64,000 bases of DNA from Spirochaetales bacterium. Lineage in GTDB: Bacteria > Spirochaetota > Spirochaetia > JABEVK01. The translations under genes were made by a program, and so were the position numbers. The notes beneath the pieces are model-generated. The model did no database searches. It worked only from the letters and a program-made list of their open reading frames with translations, and had not been told where the DNA came from. This document shows, piece by piece, positions 24,920 through 32,906 of this stretch (position 1 is the stretch's first letter; every line of letters begins with the position of its first letter). Where the stretch lies: assembly GCA_947478845.1 (NCBI GenBank), contig CANJXC010000002.1, positions 124,001 to 188,000 on the forward strand, read 5' to 3'.

Positions 24920-26467
24920 ATGGTGGTGGTGCTCTTGGGCGACGACGAGCAATGGCCCGAGCAATGGAAAACGCCCGCGGTGCAGTTCCTTTGCCTTTCC
25001 GATAGGGATGGGTTTACCGATTTTGATTGGGGGACGCTGGAGTTGCTTCCAGACCTTGTTGTGCTCGACCAACCCGGCTCACCGCGATTTTTGGCCCTTT
25101 TTAGTCAGGTAAAGTTCCACTTTTCTGAAAACCGGACCCAAATTGCCTCGTGGTCGGAAAATCCCAGCCCACGGGAGGTGTTCATTTGCCACAATGCCGG
25201 CATTTTGCTGTTGCATCCCGGGTTGTTAGAACGACATCCAAGTTTGGAGAATCTGCCCAAGCCGGTTCTGCCCGGCTCGCCGAGGCCGGAAGTTCTGAAT
25301 CTTGAGAATCAAGGTTTTGCTTTGGGACTTCACAAAGACCTCACCCAGTCGTTTTTGGAGGGCCAAAACCCAACCGCGCTCTTCTGGCACCTGCGCAACG
25401 CCTTTTCGCTGGTTTCAAACCCTGACATCTTGGTGTTCATCTTGAAAGACCGGCCTCATATCAAGGCCACGATTTTTGCCGGACCCGATCTGGTAACCGC
25501 CGAATGTGATAACTTCCTGCGTTTCTGTCAGCAGGATTTTCTGAACACCGACCGCTTTGTTGATCTGGAAGCCATGGTGATCGAGTACCTCGAACGCGAT
25601 CAACGCCAAATAACCGGTCGCGGCCGGGGGGCCCTCAGCTCGTACTGGTTCCATGAGCTCAAGGATGCGCAGGGCGTGAGTCTGGGAACGGTGCATAGCG
25701 GAAGTTTCAGCAATCAGTATTTCACTCCGTTAGTTGAGCGCCGGTTGTCGTCCGTGGCGGTATTGGCTGGTCCCCTAGTCGGAATGATGCTGCGCGACCA
25801 GCACCTGAGCAAGCGATTGACGTCGCTGCGGACACTATTTGGAAAGTTCCTGCCGGACACCGTAGTTGAGAAGCTACTAGCGGCCGACCAGGATAGCCCT
25901 ATGGAAGAGGGCAGAAAGCAAGAGCTGGCAATCCTTTTCTCGGATATCCGAGGCTTCACATCCATTACCGAGAGAAACGGGGCCGAGGCTGTCGTTGGCT
26001 TTCTCAACCACCATTTTGATGCCATGGTGGCGGCCATTGTGGCCAATGGCGGCGTGGTCGATAAGTTTATCGGCGATGCCATCGTTGCCGTGTTTGGCAT
26101 CGATCCCTTGCCGATCTCTCCAGCGGAGGCGGCAACCCGAGCGGCACAAGCCATGATCGCTAACCTAAAATCGGTCGAAGTGTCGGGTCTTTTGCTCGAC
26201 GGAAACACCTACCGCATTGGTATCGGCCTGCACTACGGCGAGGTTGTGCTTGGATACCTTGGATCTGACGAAAAAACCGCGTTCACCGTGATCGGAAAAG
26301 CCGTCGAGACCGCCGAACTGTTGGAGTCCTCAACTAAAGCCTACCAAGTCGATATCCTTGTTTCAGGCGAACTGCGTGAACGAGTCTTGACCGATGTCCT
26401 GAAGTTTCAAGACCTAGGAACCATGGAAGATGCCGAAGGCGAAGCTTTGAGGTTGTATACCGTATGA
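24920..26467 (+). CDS. Class III nucleotide cyclase, C1-like half (metal-binding Asps kept, transition-state Asn/Arg lost)
   Basis: A protein of 515 residues. The N-terminal segment looks like a degenerate receiver (VLLGDDEQW, LVVLDQPGS), and a middle domain of unknown type ends in LRTLFGKFLPDTVVEKLL, the usual helix before cyclase domains. The cyclase domain (about 335-510) has metal-binding Asp342 (LFSDIRGFTS) and Asp386 (KFIGDAIVAVFG) and the base-recognising Lys382 and Thr456. In the motif normally reading VIGDxVNxAARLE it reads VIGKAVETAELLE, so the transition-state Asn and Arg are Glu463 and Leu467. Alone it should not cyclise nucleotides; the next gene supplies the missing residues. 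Coupled to cheA (2-base gap). Confidence 0.85.
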   Translation: MVVVLLGDDEQWPEQWKTPAVQFLCLSDRDGFTDFDWGTLELLPDLVVLDQPGSPRFLALFSQVKFHFSENRTQIASWSENPSPREVFICHNAGILLLHPGLLERHPSLENLPKPVLPGSPRPEVLNLENQGFALGLHKDLTQSFLEGQNPTALFWHLRNAFSLVSNPDILVFILKDRPHIKATIFAGPDLVTAECDNFLRFCQQDFLNTDRFVDLEAMVIEYLERDQRQITGRGRGALSSYWFHELKDAQGVSLGTVHSGSFSNQYFTPLVERRLSSVAVLAGPLVGMMLRDQHLSKRLTSLRTLFGKFLPDTVVEKLLAADQDSPMEEGRKQELAILFSDIRGFTSITERNGAEAVVGFLNHHFDAMVAAIVANGGVVDKFIGDAIVAVFGIDPLPISPAEAATRAAQAMIANLKSVEVSGLLLDGNTYRIGIGLHYGEVVLGYLGSDEKTAFTVIGKAVETAELLESSTKAYQVDILVSGELRERVLTDVLKFQDLGTMEDAEGEALRLYTV

Positions 26468-26477
26468 GGATACCGGA

Positions 26478-28211
26478 GTGAAGAAACTGCTGGTCCTCGA
26501 TGACTCCCCTTTCTTCTCTGCCCTCTTACGGCCGGTGCTGCAGGTTTGTGGATATGAGCTGACCGACCGACCGGAGGAGGCCAACGCTGTCCTGGTGGAT
26601 CCCACCTGGCATTCGGATGCAGGCTTCCTGATGTTATTGGCCCTGCGCGAGCTTGCCCCCGGTGTTTCTCTACCCGTTGTGGTGCTTCTAGCTTCACCGA
26701 CGAGTCAGTCGAGGGCTTTTCTCCAGGGGCTCGAGTTCCCTTGGGCAGTGAAAGGACGACTGAAGGACGAGGCACTGGGTAAGTACTTCTTGAAGTTTTT
26801 GGAGCAACCGACGACCCTACTTTCGCACGAGTTTGGACCCCTGCTTCAAGAGGCTTTGGCCAAAGCGTTGCAAGCCGACTCCCGGCCCTACCTGAATCCA
26901 CTCATCAGCGGCGCTTTGCTTCACGCCCTTTCAGAAGCTGGAACCACTGATGTTGCTCTTGAGAGGGGTTCCCGGTCGCTTTTTGACCATTATCCGCTCC
27001 TGGTGGCGGGCATCGAGGTCCCCGGTGCCACTCTGCTGACCTGCCTCGGGGTCGACACGGCCCGGGGCGCCGTAGCGAGAGTCTTGCAAGCCCTAGGCTG
27101 GACTTCTGAGCGCCGGGTTAACGAGCTTCGCGAAATCCGTGCAGAGTTTCCGATGTCACAGACACCCGCAGGCCACTTTGAACGGAGTTTTTCTTTGCCA
27201 CAATGCTCGGGCCGATTCGTTGCGGTGTTCTCCACCGATGATGAGTTGATTCTAGAATACTTCGAGCGTACCCTCGCGGCCTTTGACCGGGCTCTCACGG
27301 TTCTCGCCAAAGGACTGGCGCTTGCCAATTCAGAGAAAAGGGTATTCCGCGTTTTTTCACGCTTTGTTCCTTCGGTCGTGATCGAAGACCTGTTGCGCAA
27401 GAAATCGGCTGCCGCCCTTCTCACCGGGGAAAAACGCCGCATTGTCGCCCTGTTTTCCCACGTGCGGGATTTCTCGTTTTATGTTGAGGAAAACGACCCT
27501 AAGGAGCTCGTGCGGTTCCTCAACCGCCACTTCAGACTGTATGCGAAGATCATCCGAAAACATGGTGGTTTCATCAACAAGTATATCGGCGATGCGGTGT
27601 TTGCTATTTTTGGGGCTCCGGTGAGCCACATAGACAACGCACGACGGGCGTTGGCGGCGGCCCTCGAGATTGAGCAGGAACTTGCCTTGCTTCCGCCTCT
27701 GGAACTGCACTACCCCGCCGAGGGCTATAGGGTCGGCTTGGGCCTCAACGAAGGCGAAGCCATTGTAGGTAACATCGGAAGCAGGGATTCCTTCGATTAC
27801 ACGGCCATTGGCGACACTATCAACCTAGCCGCACGACTCGAATCGCTGTGTAAGCACTATGGAACAGGTGTTCTGCTCTCGGACGAGTTCCGTCAAGCGC
27901 TAGAAGCTCAGCATGACCCACACCGGCTCAGACAAGTGGATCGGGCCAGGGTGAAAGGCAAGCTTGTGGCAACGGTGTTTCATACCGTATACCCTGAGGC
28001 GAGTGTGGACCCTGAGTTTGACAGATGCTACCGCAAGGGCATGAAGATGTTCAGGTTAGGCAACTGGACAACAGCAGTCGAGTTCTTTGACAGGGGACTC
28101 GAGCTCCAAAGTGGGGATTTTCTCTGCGACTTGTACTCTCGCAGATGCCGGGAGTTTATGGTTTCGCCACCAGAGGGCTGGGATGGGGCAATCACGTTGG
28201 GCTTCAAGTAG
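26478..28211 (+). CDS. Class III nucleotide cyclase, C2-like half (transition-state Asn/Arg kept, first metal Asp lost), with receiver domain
   Basis: A protein of 577 residues from GTG 26478 with GAGGA upstream. The N-terminal receiver (about 1-110) keeps the acidic pair Asp8/Asp9, a phospho-acceptor candidate Asp41 and Lys92. A middle sensor-like region leads to VFSRFVPSVVIEDLL and the cyclase domain (about 320-490). Here the first metal Asp is His328 (LFSHVRDFS), while Asp372, Lys368, Thr442, Asn449 and Arg453 (YTAIGDTINLAARLES) are kept. The C-terminal FRLGNWTTAVEFFDRGL is TPR-like, as in many bacterial adenylate cyclases. It complements the previous protein, so a heterodimer with one complete site is predicted. 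The Lys/Thr pair favours ATP, hence cAMP. Confidence 0.85.
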   Translation: MKKLLVLDDSPFFSALLRPVLQVCGYELTDRPEEANAVLVDPTWHSDAGFLMLLALRELAPGVSLPVVVLLASPTSQSRAFLQGLEFPWAVKGRLKDEALGKYFLKFLEQPTTLLSHEFGPLLQEALAKALQADSRPYLNPLISGALLHALSEAGTTDVALERGSRSLFDHYPLLVAGIEVPGATLLTCLGVDTARGAVARVLQALGWTSERRVNELREIRAEFPMSQTPAGHFERSFSLPQCSGRFVAVFSTDDELILEYFERTLAAFDRALTVLAKGLALANSEKRVFRVFSRFVPSVVIEDLLRKKSAAALLTGEKRRIVALFSHVRDFSFYVEENDPKELVRFLNRHFRLYAKIIRKHGGFINKYIGDAVFAIFGAPVSHIDNARRALAAALEIEQELALLPPLELHYPAEGYRVGLGLNEGEAIVGNIGSRDSFDYTAIGDTINLAARLESLCKHYGTGVLLSDEFRQALEAQHDPHRLRQVDRARVKGKLVATVFHTVYPEASVDPEFDRCYRKGMKMFRLGNWTTAVEFFDRGLELQSGDFLCDLYSRRCREFMVSPPEGWDGAITLGFK

Positions 28212-28247
28212 TCGCCAGGGAACTAGCGGTAGGTTGGTAGCCCACGG

Positions 28248-28601
28248 CTATTGCCTCAAGATCTTTTCCATGGCTTTGCCCTTGGCGAGCTCGTCGATAA
28301 GCTTATCGAGGTACCTGACTTTCTGGACGACCTTGTCTTCAATGTCCTCGACTCGGTAGCCGCAGATCATTCCGGTGATCTTGTGCGAGCTGGGGTTCAG
28401 TTGCGGCGCTTGCTTGAAAAAGGTCTCGAAGTCGGCGTCTCCAGCGGTTAGCGAAACCAGTTCGGTCTTGTCATAACCTGTCAGCCAAGTGATGATCTGG
28501 TCCACCTCTGCCTGAGTGCGGCCCTTCTTGGTCGCCTTTGCCACATAAAGCGGATAGACCTTGGCAAAGGACATTTTGTAAATCCGCGAATGGTCGTGCA
28601 T
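28248..28601 (-). CDS. DUF2200 family protein
   Basis: A protein of 117 residues matching the whole DUF2200 pattern: [66 protein letters not shown] and the conserved C-terminus [16 protein letters not shown]. Small cytoplasmic protein of unknown function. It converges with the cyclase gene and lies downstream of the amine oxidase on the same strand. Confidence 0.9.
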   Translation of the reverse strand: MHDHSRIYKMSFAKVYPLYVAKATKKGRTQAEVDQIITWLTGYDKTELVSLTAGDADFETFFKQAPQLNPSSHKITGMICGYRVEDIEDKVVQKVRYLDKLIDELAKGKAMEKILRQ

Positions 28602-28640
28602 CGTTTTCCGCTCCCTGCATGGGCCGTTCGGGCCGTCAAA

Positions 28641-29996
28641 CTAGTCCTTCTCGAGAACTTCCTTGGCCGCTTCGAGGCCGCTCAGAAAGGCACCATGGAC
28701 GGTACCGCGATAAAGTCGGTTGGTGTGTTCCCCCGCAAAGTACAAGCGCTCCCCAACCGGCTCAGCAAGAGTGTCGAACATTGAGATATCGGCTCCCTGC
28801 GCAGCGTAGCTGTAGGAACCGAGGGTGTAAGGCTGAACAGACCATTTGGTGCGCAAGAAAACCTTCGGTTTGCCGACCTTCGGGCCATAGATGGCTTTCA
28901 GATTGGAAAGAATCTCGTCCAGGGCAGCCTCATCGGTCATGCCTTCCGATTGCTTGGCAAAATCTCCAAACGCAAAGGTCATAAGCGCGGGCTTCTTGCT
29001 GAAAGTCATCAGGTTAACAAAGTAGTTGAAATGGCCTTTTTCCTTGGGCGTGTACCCAATGTACTGGACTTTTGAGTTCCAAAAGGGTGCATCCCAAATC
29101 AACAGGAACTTGTTCACAACCCCCATTTGCATTTTGCCAATCGCCGTTTGCGTCTTGGTGGGCAGGTCGGGAACGAACTTGATCATGCCCGATTTCAGTA
29201 TTCCCAAGGGTACAGTGCAAACCACCGCATGAGCCTTATAGGATCCAGACTTCGTCGTAACCACGACTTCAGGTCGGGAGTAATTAATGCCTGTCACCGG
29301 TTCATTGAGCCTTATCGTCAGGTCCTTCGCAAGGAACCGCGCCAATTTGTCGTAGCCGTTGGTCACGATAACGTCCTCTCCGGGGAACTTCTCGTCACTC
29401 TGGAATTGTCTGCCAGACATTTTTGAAATGTCCCCGCCGACATCAAACTCCAGGTAGGCCGAAAGCATGTAGGACCAGAGCGGGTCGTTCAGGTGTTGGG
29501 GTTGTAACCTCTGAAAAACTTCGAGAAACGATTCCTTTGGTCCCGCTTCAGCCTGGACTTCTTCCAGCGCAGCCTCGTAGCGGGAGAACTCGGCATCGAG
29601 AACCGTATCTGAGTAGACTTTTCCATTCTGCCCGAAAATCTCTAGGCTATTGTCAGAGGTCAAGAAGGTGACAAGTCCAGCCTCTGCGGCCAAATCGGTA
29701 ATTGGGTTTCCGCGCGGGCCATGAATCCAACTGGCTCCCTCGTCAAAGGCGAGGCCCGGGCTGTAGTCGGTACGGAGTCTTCCTCCCACCCGGTCTTGAG
29801 CCTCGATCACCAAAACGGTTTTATGTTTCTCTTGAAGTTCTTTGGCCGCGGCGAGACCCGAGGCTCCCGCTCCGACAACGATAACGTCGTAAATGGGGCT
29901 TTGGGAGGCCAGATCGACAGGGAAAGGGAGGCAAAACGTTGCAACAGCGGCTAAGAGCGTGAAGGCACGCCTAGGGGTAGGTTTTCTGAACTTCAT
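28641..29996 (-). CDS. Exported flavin-containing amine oxidase
   Basis: A protein of 451 residues from ATG 29996. An N-terminal signal-like segment (RRAFTLLAAVATFCLPFPVDLAS, with an RR pair that could suit Tat export of a folded flavoprotein) precedes the FAD motif DVIVVGAGASGLAAAKEL. Then come VIEAQDRVGGRLRTD, the flavin-site region DEGASWIHGPRGNPI, and C-terminal RLYFAGEHTNRLYRGTVHGAFLSG. These are hallmarks of the monoamine oxidase/polyamine oxidase family. Probably deaminates amines or polyamines in the periplasm; substrate unknown. Confidence 0.85.
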   Translation of the reverse strand: MKFRKPTPRRAFTLLAAVATFCLPFPVDLASQSPIYDVIVVGAGASGLAAAKELQEKHKTVLVIEAQDRVGGRLRTDYSPGLAFDEGASWIHGPRGNPITDLAAEAGLVTFLTSDNSLEIFGQNGKVYSDTVLDAEFSRYEAALEEVQAEAGPKESFLEVFQRLQPQHLNDPLWSYMLSAYLEFDVGGDISKMSGRQFQSDEKFPGEDVIVTNGYDKLARFLAKDLTIRLNEPVTGINYSRPEVVVTTKSGSYKAHAVVCTVPLGILKSGMIKFVPDLPTKTQTAIGKMQMGVVNKFLLIWDAPFWNSKVQYIGYTPKEKGHFNYFVNLMTFSKKPALMTFAFGDFAKQSEGMTDEAALDEILSNLKAIYGPKVGKPKVFLRTKWSVQPYTLGSYSYAAQGADISMFDTLAEPVGERLYFAGEHTNRLYRGTVHGAFLSGLEAAKEVLEKD

Positions 29997-30067
29997 TCGA
30001 CGGGATTCCTTTTTTGAGCCAACGCCTGCCAGATTTTGCGGCAACCACCGAGGCGTGTCAATCCGGA

Positions 30068-30517
30068 CTACAGCGCCGCTTCCACCCGGTTCCAGTCTAG
30101 GGCACTGGTGATGCGCAGTACTTCGTTACCGTTCTCATCGATTAAAATGAGCGTCGGCGTAGCCATTACCTCGTGAGTTACCGCGGCGTCGAAACCTTGA
30201 ACTTCGCCCACGTTAAAGATCGTGCCCGCAAAAGGGAGTAGGGGGAGTTTGCTTTTTAGGGCAGGGCACTGGGGGCAGTTGTCTTTGACAAAAGCAAGCC
30301 AAGAGGTCGGCTTGTCGGATTTGGAGCTTAACTGCTCAGACAGGCCTTCGCGGTAGGTGACGCGGTGGTCGTACTCTTCCCGTTTACCGGCGTTCCAATT
30401 GGCTAGCGATCGGTAGTAGCCCACGATACGCGTGTAGATCTCGGTGGGATGGTGGCCAGGTTGCGCCATCCGGGTTTCGAGCAGGGCGATGCGGGTCTGA
30501 ATCTGTGTCTTTGTCAT
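30068..30517 (-). CDS. Detached glycyl-radical domain of class III ribonucleotide reductase fused to a CPQC thioredoxin-like domain
   Basis: A protein of 149 residues. Residues 26-55 read EIYTRIVGYYRSLANWNAGK followed by REEYDHR. This is the C-terminal glycyl-radical signature of NrdD proteins (R-I/V-x-G-Y...WN-x-GK-x-x-E), with Gly33 as the predicted radical site. Residues 70-149 form a thioredoxin/glutaredoxin-like fold with CPQC (81-84) and the cis-Pro ATPTLIL. The NrdD body encoded just upstream lacks this radical motif. A strong AGGAGG ribosome-binding site lies in the 25-base gap, so it is a separately translated protein. It would supply the radical glycine and possibly the reductant in trans. 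Confidence 0.8.
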   Translation of the reverse strand: MTKTQIQTRIALLETRMAQPGHHPTEIYTRIVGYYRSLANWNAGKREEYDHRVTYREGLSEQLSSKSDKPTSWLAFVKDNCPQCPALKSKLPLLPFAGTIFNVGEVQGFDAAVTHEVMATPTLILIDENGNEVLRITSALDWNRVEAAL

Positions 30518-30542
30518 GGGAACCTCCTAGTTCATCTCATTC

Positions 30543-32636
30543 TCAGTGGGTCAATTGCGCCTTCATTTCCCTCAGTTCGGCTTCGATGGCCTGTTTCTCT
30601 TCCGCATCGCACTTGGGACAGCTGAAATGCTCTCCGGGCAAATAGCCGTGGACGGTGCAGATGCTGAACGTGGGACTAATGGTGAAATACGGAATGCGGT
30701 AGTTGCTGCACATGGCCTTGACCAGGCTGCGGCATGCCCGCCAGTCGCTAATCCTCTCGCCCAAGAATCCGTGAAACACTGTACCGCCGGTGTATTTGGT
30801 TTGCAGACTTTCCTGGTGGTCAAGGGCATCGAAAATATCGGTTGTGAAATCGACCGGTAGTTGGCTCGAGTTGGTGTAGAACGGCTCGTTGGTGCCGCTG
30901 GAAATGATGTTTGGGTAATGTTTTTGATCGTGCAGGGCCAGGCGGTAACTGGTGCTCTCGGCCGGCGTGGCTTCTAGGTTGAACAGGTCACCGTAGCGTT
31001 CCTGGTAGTCTTGCAGACGCTCACGCATGTGCACTAAAACCTCCTCGGCGAACTTCTTGCCTTCGGGGGTTTCGATGCCGAACTCTCGGCCGAGGAAGTT
31101 TTGGCAGGTTTCATGCATACCGCAGAGGCCTATGGTGGAAAAGTGATTGTTGAAGTGCTTCAGGTAGCGCTTGGTGTACGGAAAAAGCCCCGCATCGGTG
31201 AGGCGGCTGATCACCTTGCGTTTCACAGTCAGGCTTTGCGCTGCCAGGTCCATCAGGCTGTCTAGTCGGCCGTAGAACTTCAGCTTGTCGGGAGCTTCTT
31301 TCGTGGAACCCCGGGCGAGGTAGCCAAGACGAGGTAGGTTGATTGTGACCACTCCGATGCTACCGGTGAACTCATCGCTGCCAAACAGTCCGCCCCCGCG
31401 CTTGCGCAGTTCCCGCTTGTCGAGCTGGAGCCGACAGCACATGGAGCGCACGTCGCTGGGCTCGAGGTCGCTGTTCAAGAAGTTCTGAAAGTACGGAGTG
31501 CCGTACTTGGCCGTCATATCAAACAGAAGCTGGGCGTTGGCGCTGTCCCACACAAAATCGCGGGTAATGTTGTAGGTGGGGATGGGGTAGGCGAACCCAC
31601 GTCCCTGAGAATCGCCACCAATCATCACTTCGAGGAAGGCTTTGTTGACCACATCCATTTCGGCCTGGCAATCACCGTAGGTAAACTCGAGCTCCAAGCC
31701 CCCGACCACGGCCTTGCGTTCTGCTAGGTCCTTCGGGACCGTCCAGTCGAGGGTGATGTTGGTGAACGGCGCTTGGCTACCCCAGCGACTGGGTGTGTTG
31801 ACGCCAAAGATGAAGCTTTGCACCGCCTGCAAAACCTCCTCGTAACTGAGGTGATCAAATCTGACAAACGGCGCGAGGTAGGTGTCGAAACTGCTAAGCG
31901 CCTGGGCACCAGCCCATTCGTTTTGCATCACGCCAAGGAAGTTCACCATCTGATTGACCAAGGTACTGAGGTGCTTGGCTGGCCTCGAACTGATTTTGTC
32001 GTTCACTCCGCCTAGACCCTCCAAGATAAGCTGCCGAAGACTCCAGCCCGCGCAGTAACCGCTGAACATACTCAGGTCGTGCAGGTGGAAATCAGCGTTC
32101 TGGTGAGCCTCGGCTATAGCTTGTGGGTAGACGTTGCGCAGCCAGTAGTTGGCCGTCAGGGTGCCCGAGTTGTGAAGGATGAGCCCGCCGAGCGAGTAGT
32201 TGACGTTGGCATTCTCTTTGACCCTCCAGTCCGCACCCGAAAGGTAGCCCTCCATGGTATCGCCGATGTCGAGCAGAAGCCTCTTGCTGTCGCGCAACGC
32301 TGCGTGTCTCTCACGGTACAAAATAAACCCCTTGGCCAAGTCTGCGTGGTTTCCTTCGATGAGAGCCACCTCGATGCGGTCCTGAATGGCTTCGATATCA
32401 GGGGTACCGTTTAAGTCGTGGAGGACCTGATTGGTCAGATGTTGAACCAAGTCAGGGTCGTCGGCACCCCTGACCCCGATCAGGGTTTTCGATAGGGTCG
32501 CCTTGATGCGTTCGAGGTCAAAAGGCCTGGTTACTCCCTCACGGGTGACAACCAGGGGAACAGGACCGGCTGCGGCTATTTCCAATCGGGTAAACCCCAG
32601 AAACTCCTGCCACGCCTTGCGAGAACTATTTGACAT
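30543..32636 (-). CDS. nrdD: Anaerobic ribonucleoside-triphosphate reductase body (NrdD), lacking its own glycyl-radical motif
   Basis: A protein of 697 residues. An N-terminal ATP cone (about 28-115: VTREGVTRPFDLERIKATLSKTL) is followed by the class III reductase barrel (NANVNYSLGGLILHNSGTL, DFHLHDLSMFSGYCAGWSL, TFNITLDW-type strand FTNITLDWTVPKDL). GLCGMHETCQNF, SGTNEPFYTNSSQLP and KYTGGTVFHGFLGERI also match. The end has CTVHGYLPGEHFSCPKC, where the zinc-binding CxxC normally leads straight into the glycyl-radical loop. Here the protein stops 19 residues later and the loop is on the next gene. The activase NrdG is not in the window. Confidence 0.9.
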   Translation of the reverse strand: MSNSSRKAWQEFLGFTRLEIAAAGPVPLVVTREGVTRPFDLERIKATLSKTLIGVRGADDPDLVQHLTNQVLHDLNGTPDIEAIQDRIEVALIEGNHADLAKGFILYRERHAALRDSKRLLLDIGDTMEGYLSGADWRVKENANVNYSLGGLILHNSGTLTANYWLRNVYPQAIAEAHQNADFHLHDLSMFSGYCAGWSLRQLILEGLGGVNDKISSRPAKHLSTLVNQMVNFLGVMQNEWAGAQALSSFDTYLAPFVRFDHLSYEEVLQAVQSFIFGVNTPSRWGSQAPFTNITLDWTVPKDLAERKAVVGGLELEFTYGDCQAEMDVVNKAFLEVMIGGDSQGRGFAYPIPTYNITRDFVWDSANAQLLFDMTAKYGTPYFQNFLNSDLEPSDVRSMCCRLQLDKRELRKRGGGLFGSDEFTGSIGVVTINLPRLGYLARGSTKEAPDKLKFYGRLDSLMDLAAQSLTVKRKVISRLTDAGLFPYTKRYLKHFNNHFSTIGLCGMHETCQNFLGREFGIETPEGKKFAEEVLVHMRERLQDYQERYGDLFNLEATPAESTSYRLALHDQKHYPNIISSGTNEPFYTNSSQLPVDFTTDIFDALDHQESLQTKYTGGTVFHGFLGERISDWRACRSLVKAMCSNYRIPYFTISPTFSICTVHGYLPGEHFSCPKCDAEEKQAIEAELREMKAQLTH

Positions 32637-32709
32637 ACCGAAGGCCTCCCAACCAAGGAATTCTCGAGCGCTAAGCTCAGCGGCGGCAGTTCTCTGCCAA
32701 TACTAGCTG

Positions 32710-32725
32710 TCCCCATCCCTAGTGT
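32710..32725. promoter_or_regulatory. NrdR-box-like site 1
   Basis: TCCCCATCCCTAGTGT, with a good right half (TAGTGT) and a weak left half against the NrdR consensus. Its centre is 43 bases from that of site 2, about four helical turns; NrdR boxes occur in such phased pairs. Weak on its own. Confidence 0.3.
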
Positions 32726-32744
32726 CCTAATGCCTATGTTTATG

Positions 32745-32774
32745 AGGATAAAACACTATTAGTAGTTTTGGCAA
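32745..32774 (-). promoter_or_regulatory. Promoter of nrdD
   Basis: On the minus strand TTGCCA (32774-32769), an 18-base spacer and TATCCT (32750-32745), about 109 bases upstream of the nrdD ATG. The spacer contains the NrdR-box-like site 2. Inferred from sequence only. Confidence 0.5.
32753..32768. promoter_or_regulatory. NrdR-box-like site 2 (promoter spacer)
   Basis: ACACTATTAGTAGTTT matches the NrdR consensus ACACWATATATWGTGT at most positions and lies between -35 and -10 of the nrdD promoter, the usual place for repression. Confidence 0.45.
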
Positions 32775-32839
32775 GAGTAAATCTGAATAAACTTATGGTT
32801 CATCTTAGCCCGTCGTAACCTGGCCGTCTGGCTTCGGGT

Positions 32840-32864
32840 CTGAGACGTCCACCGGATGTCTCAG
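32840..32864. repeat. Inverted repeat/hairpin in the leader of the FliG-like gene
   Basis: CTGAGACGTCC, a 3-base loop (ACC) and GGATGTCTCAG form an 11-base-pair stem with a single G-T pair, followed by a run of eight G. There is no T-run, so it is not a standard terminator. It lies 42 bases upstream of the FliG-like start codon. Confidence 0.5.
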
Positions 32865-32906
32865 GGGGGGGAGACCTTCCCCTCGGTACCCTGTTAGACT
32901 CTTGTC

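Noticed and set aside
30518-30542. The gap between nrdD and the glycyl-radical/thioredoxin gene as a sequencing frameshift that broke a single normal NrdD
   Set aside because: The 25-base gap contains a proper AGGAGG ribosome-binding site. The downstream protein has its own N-terminal helix before the radical motif, and the thioredoxin fusion is not part of normal NrdD. Resequencing would still be decisive.
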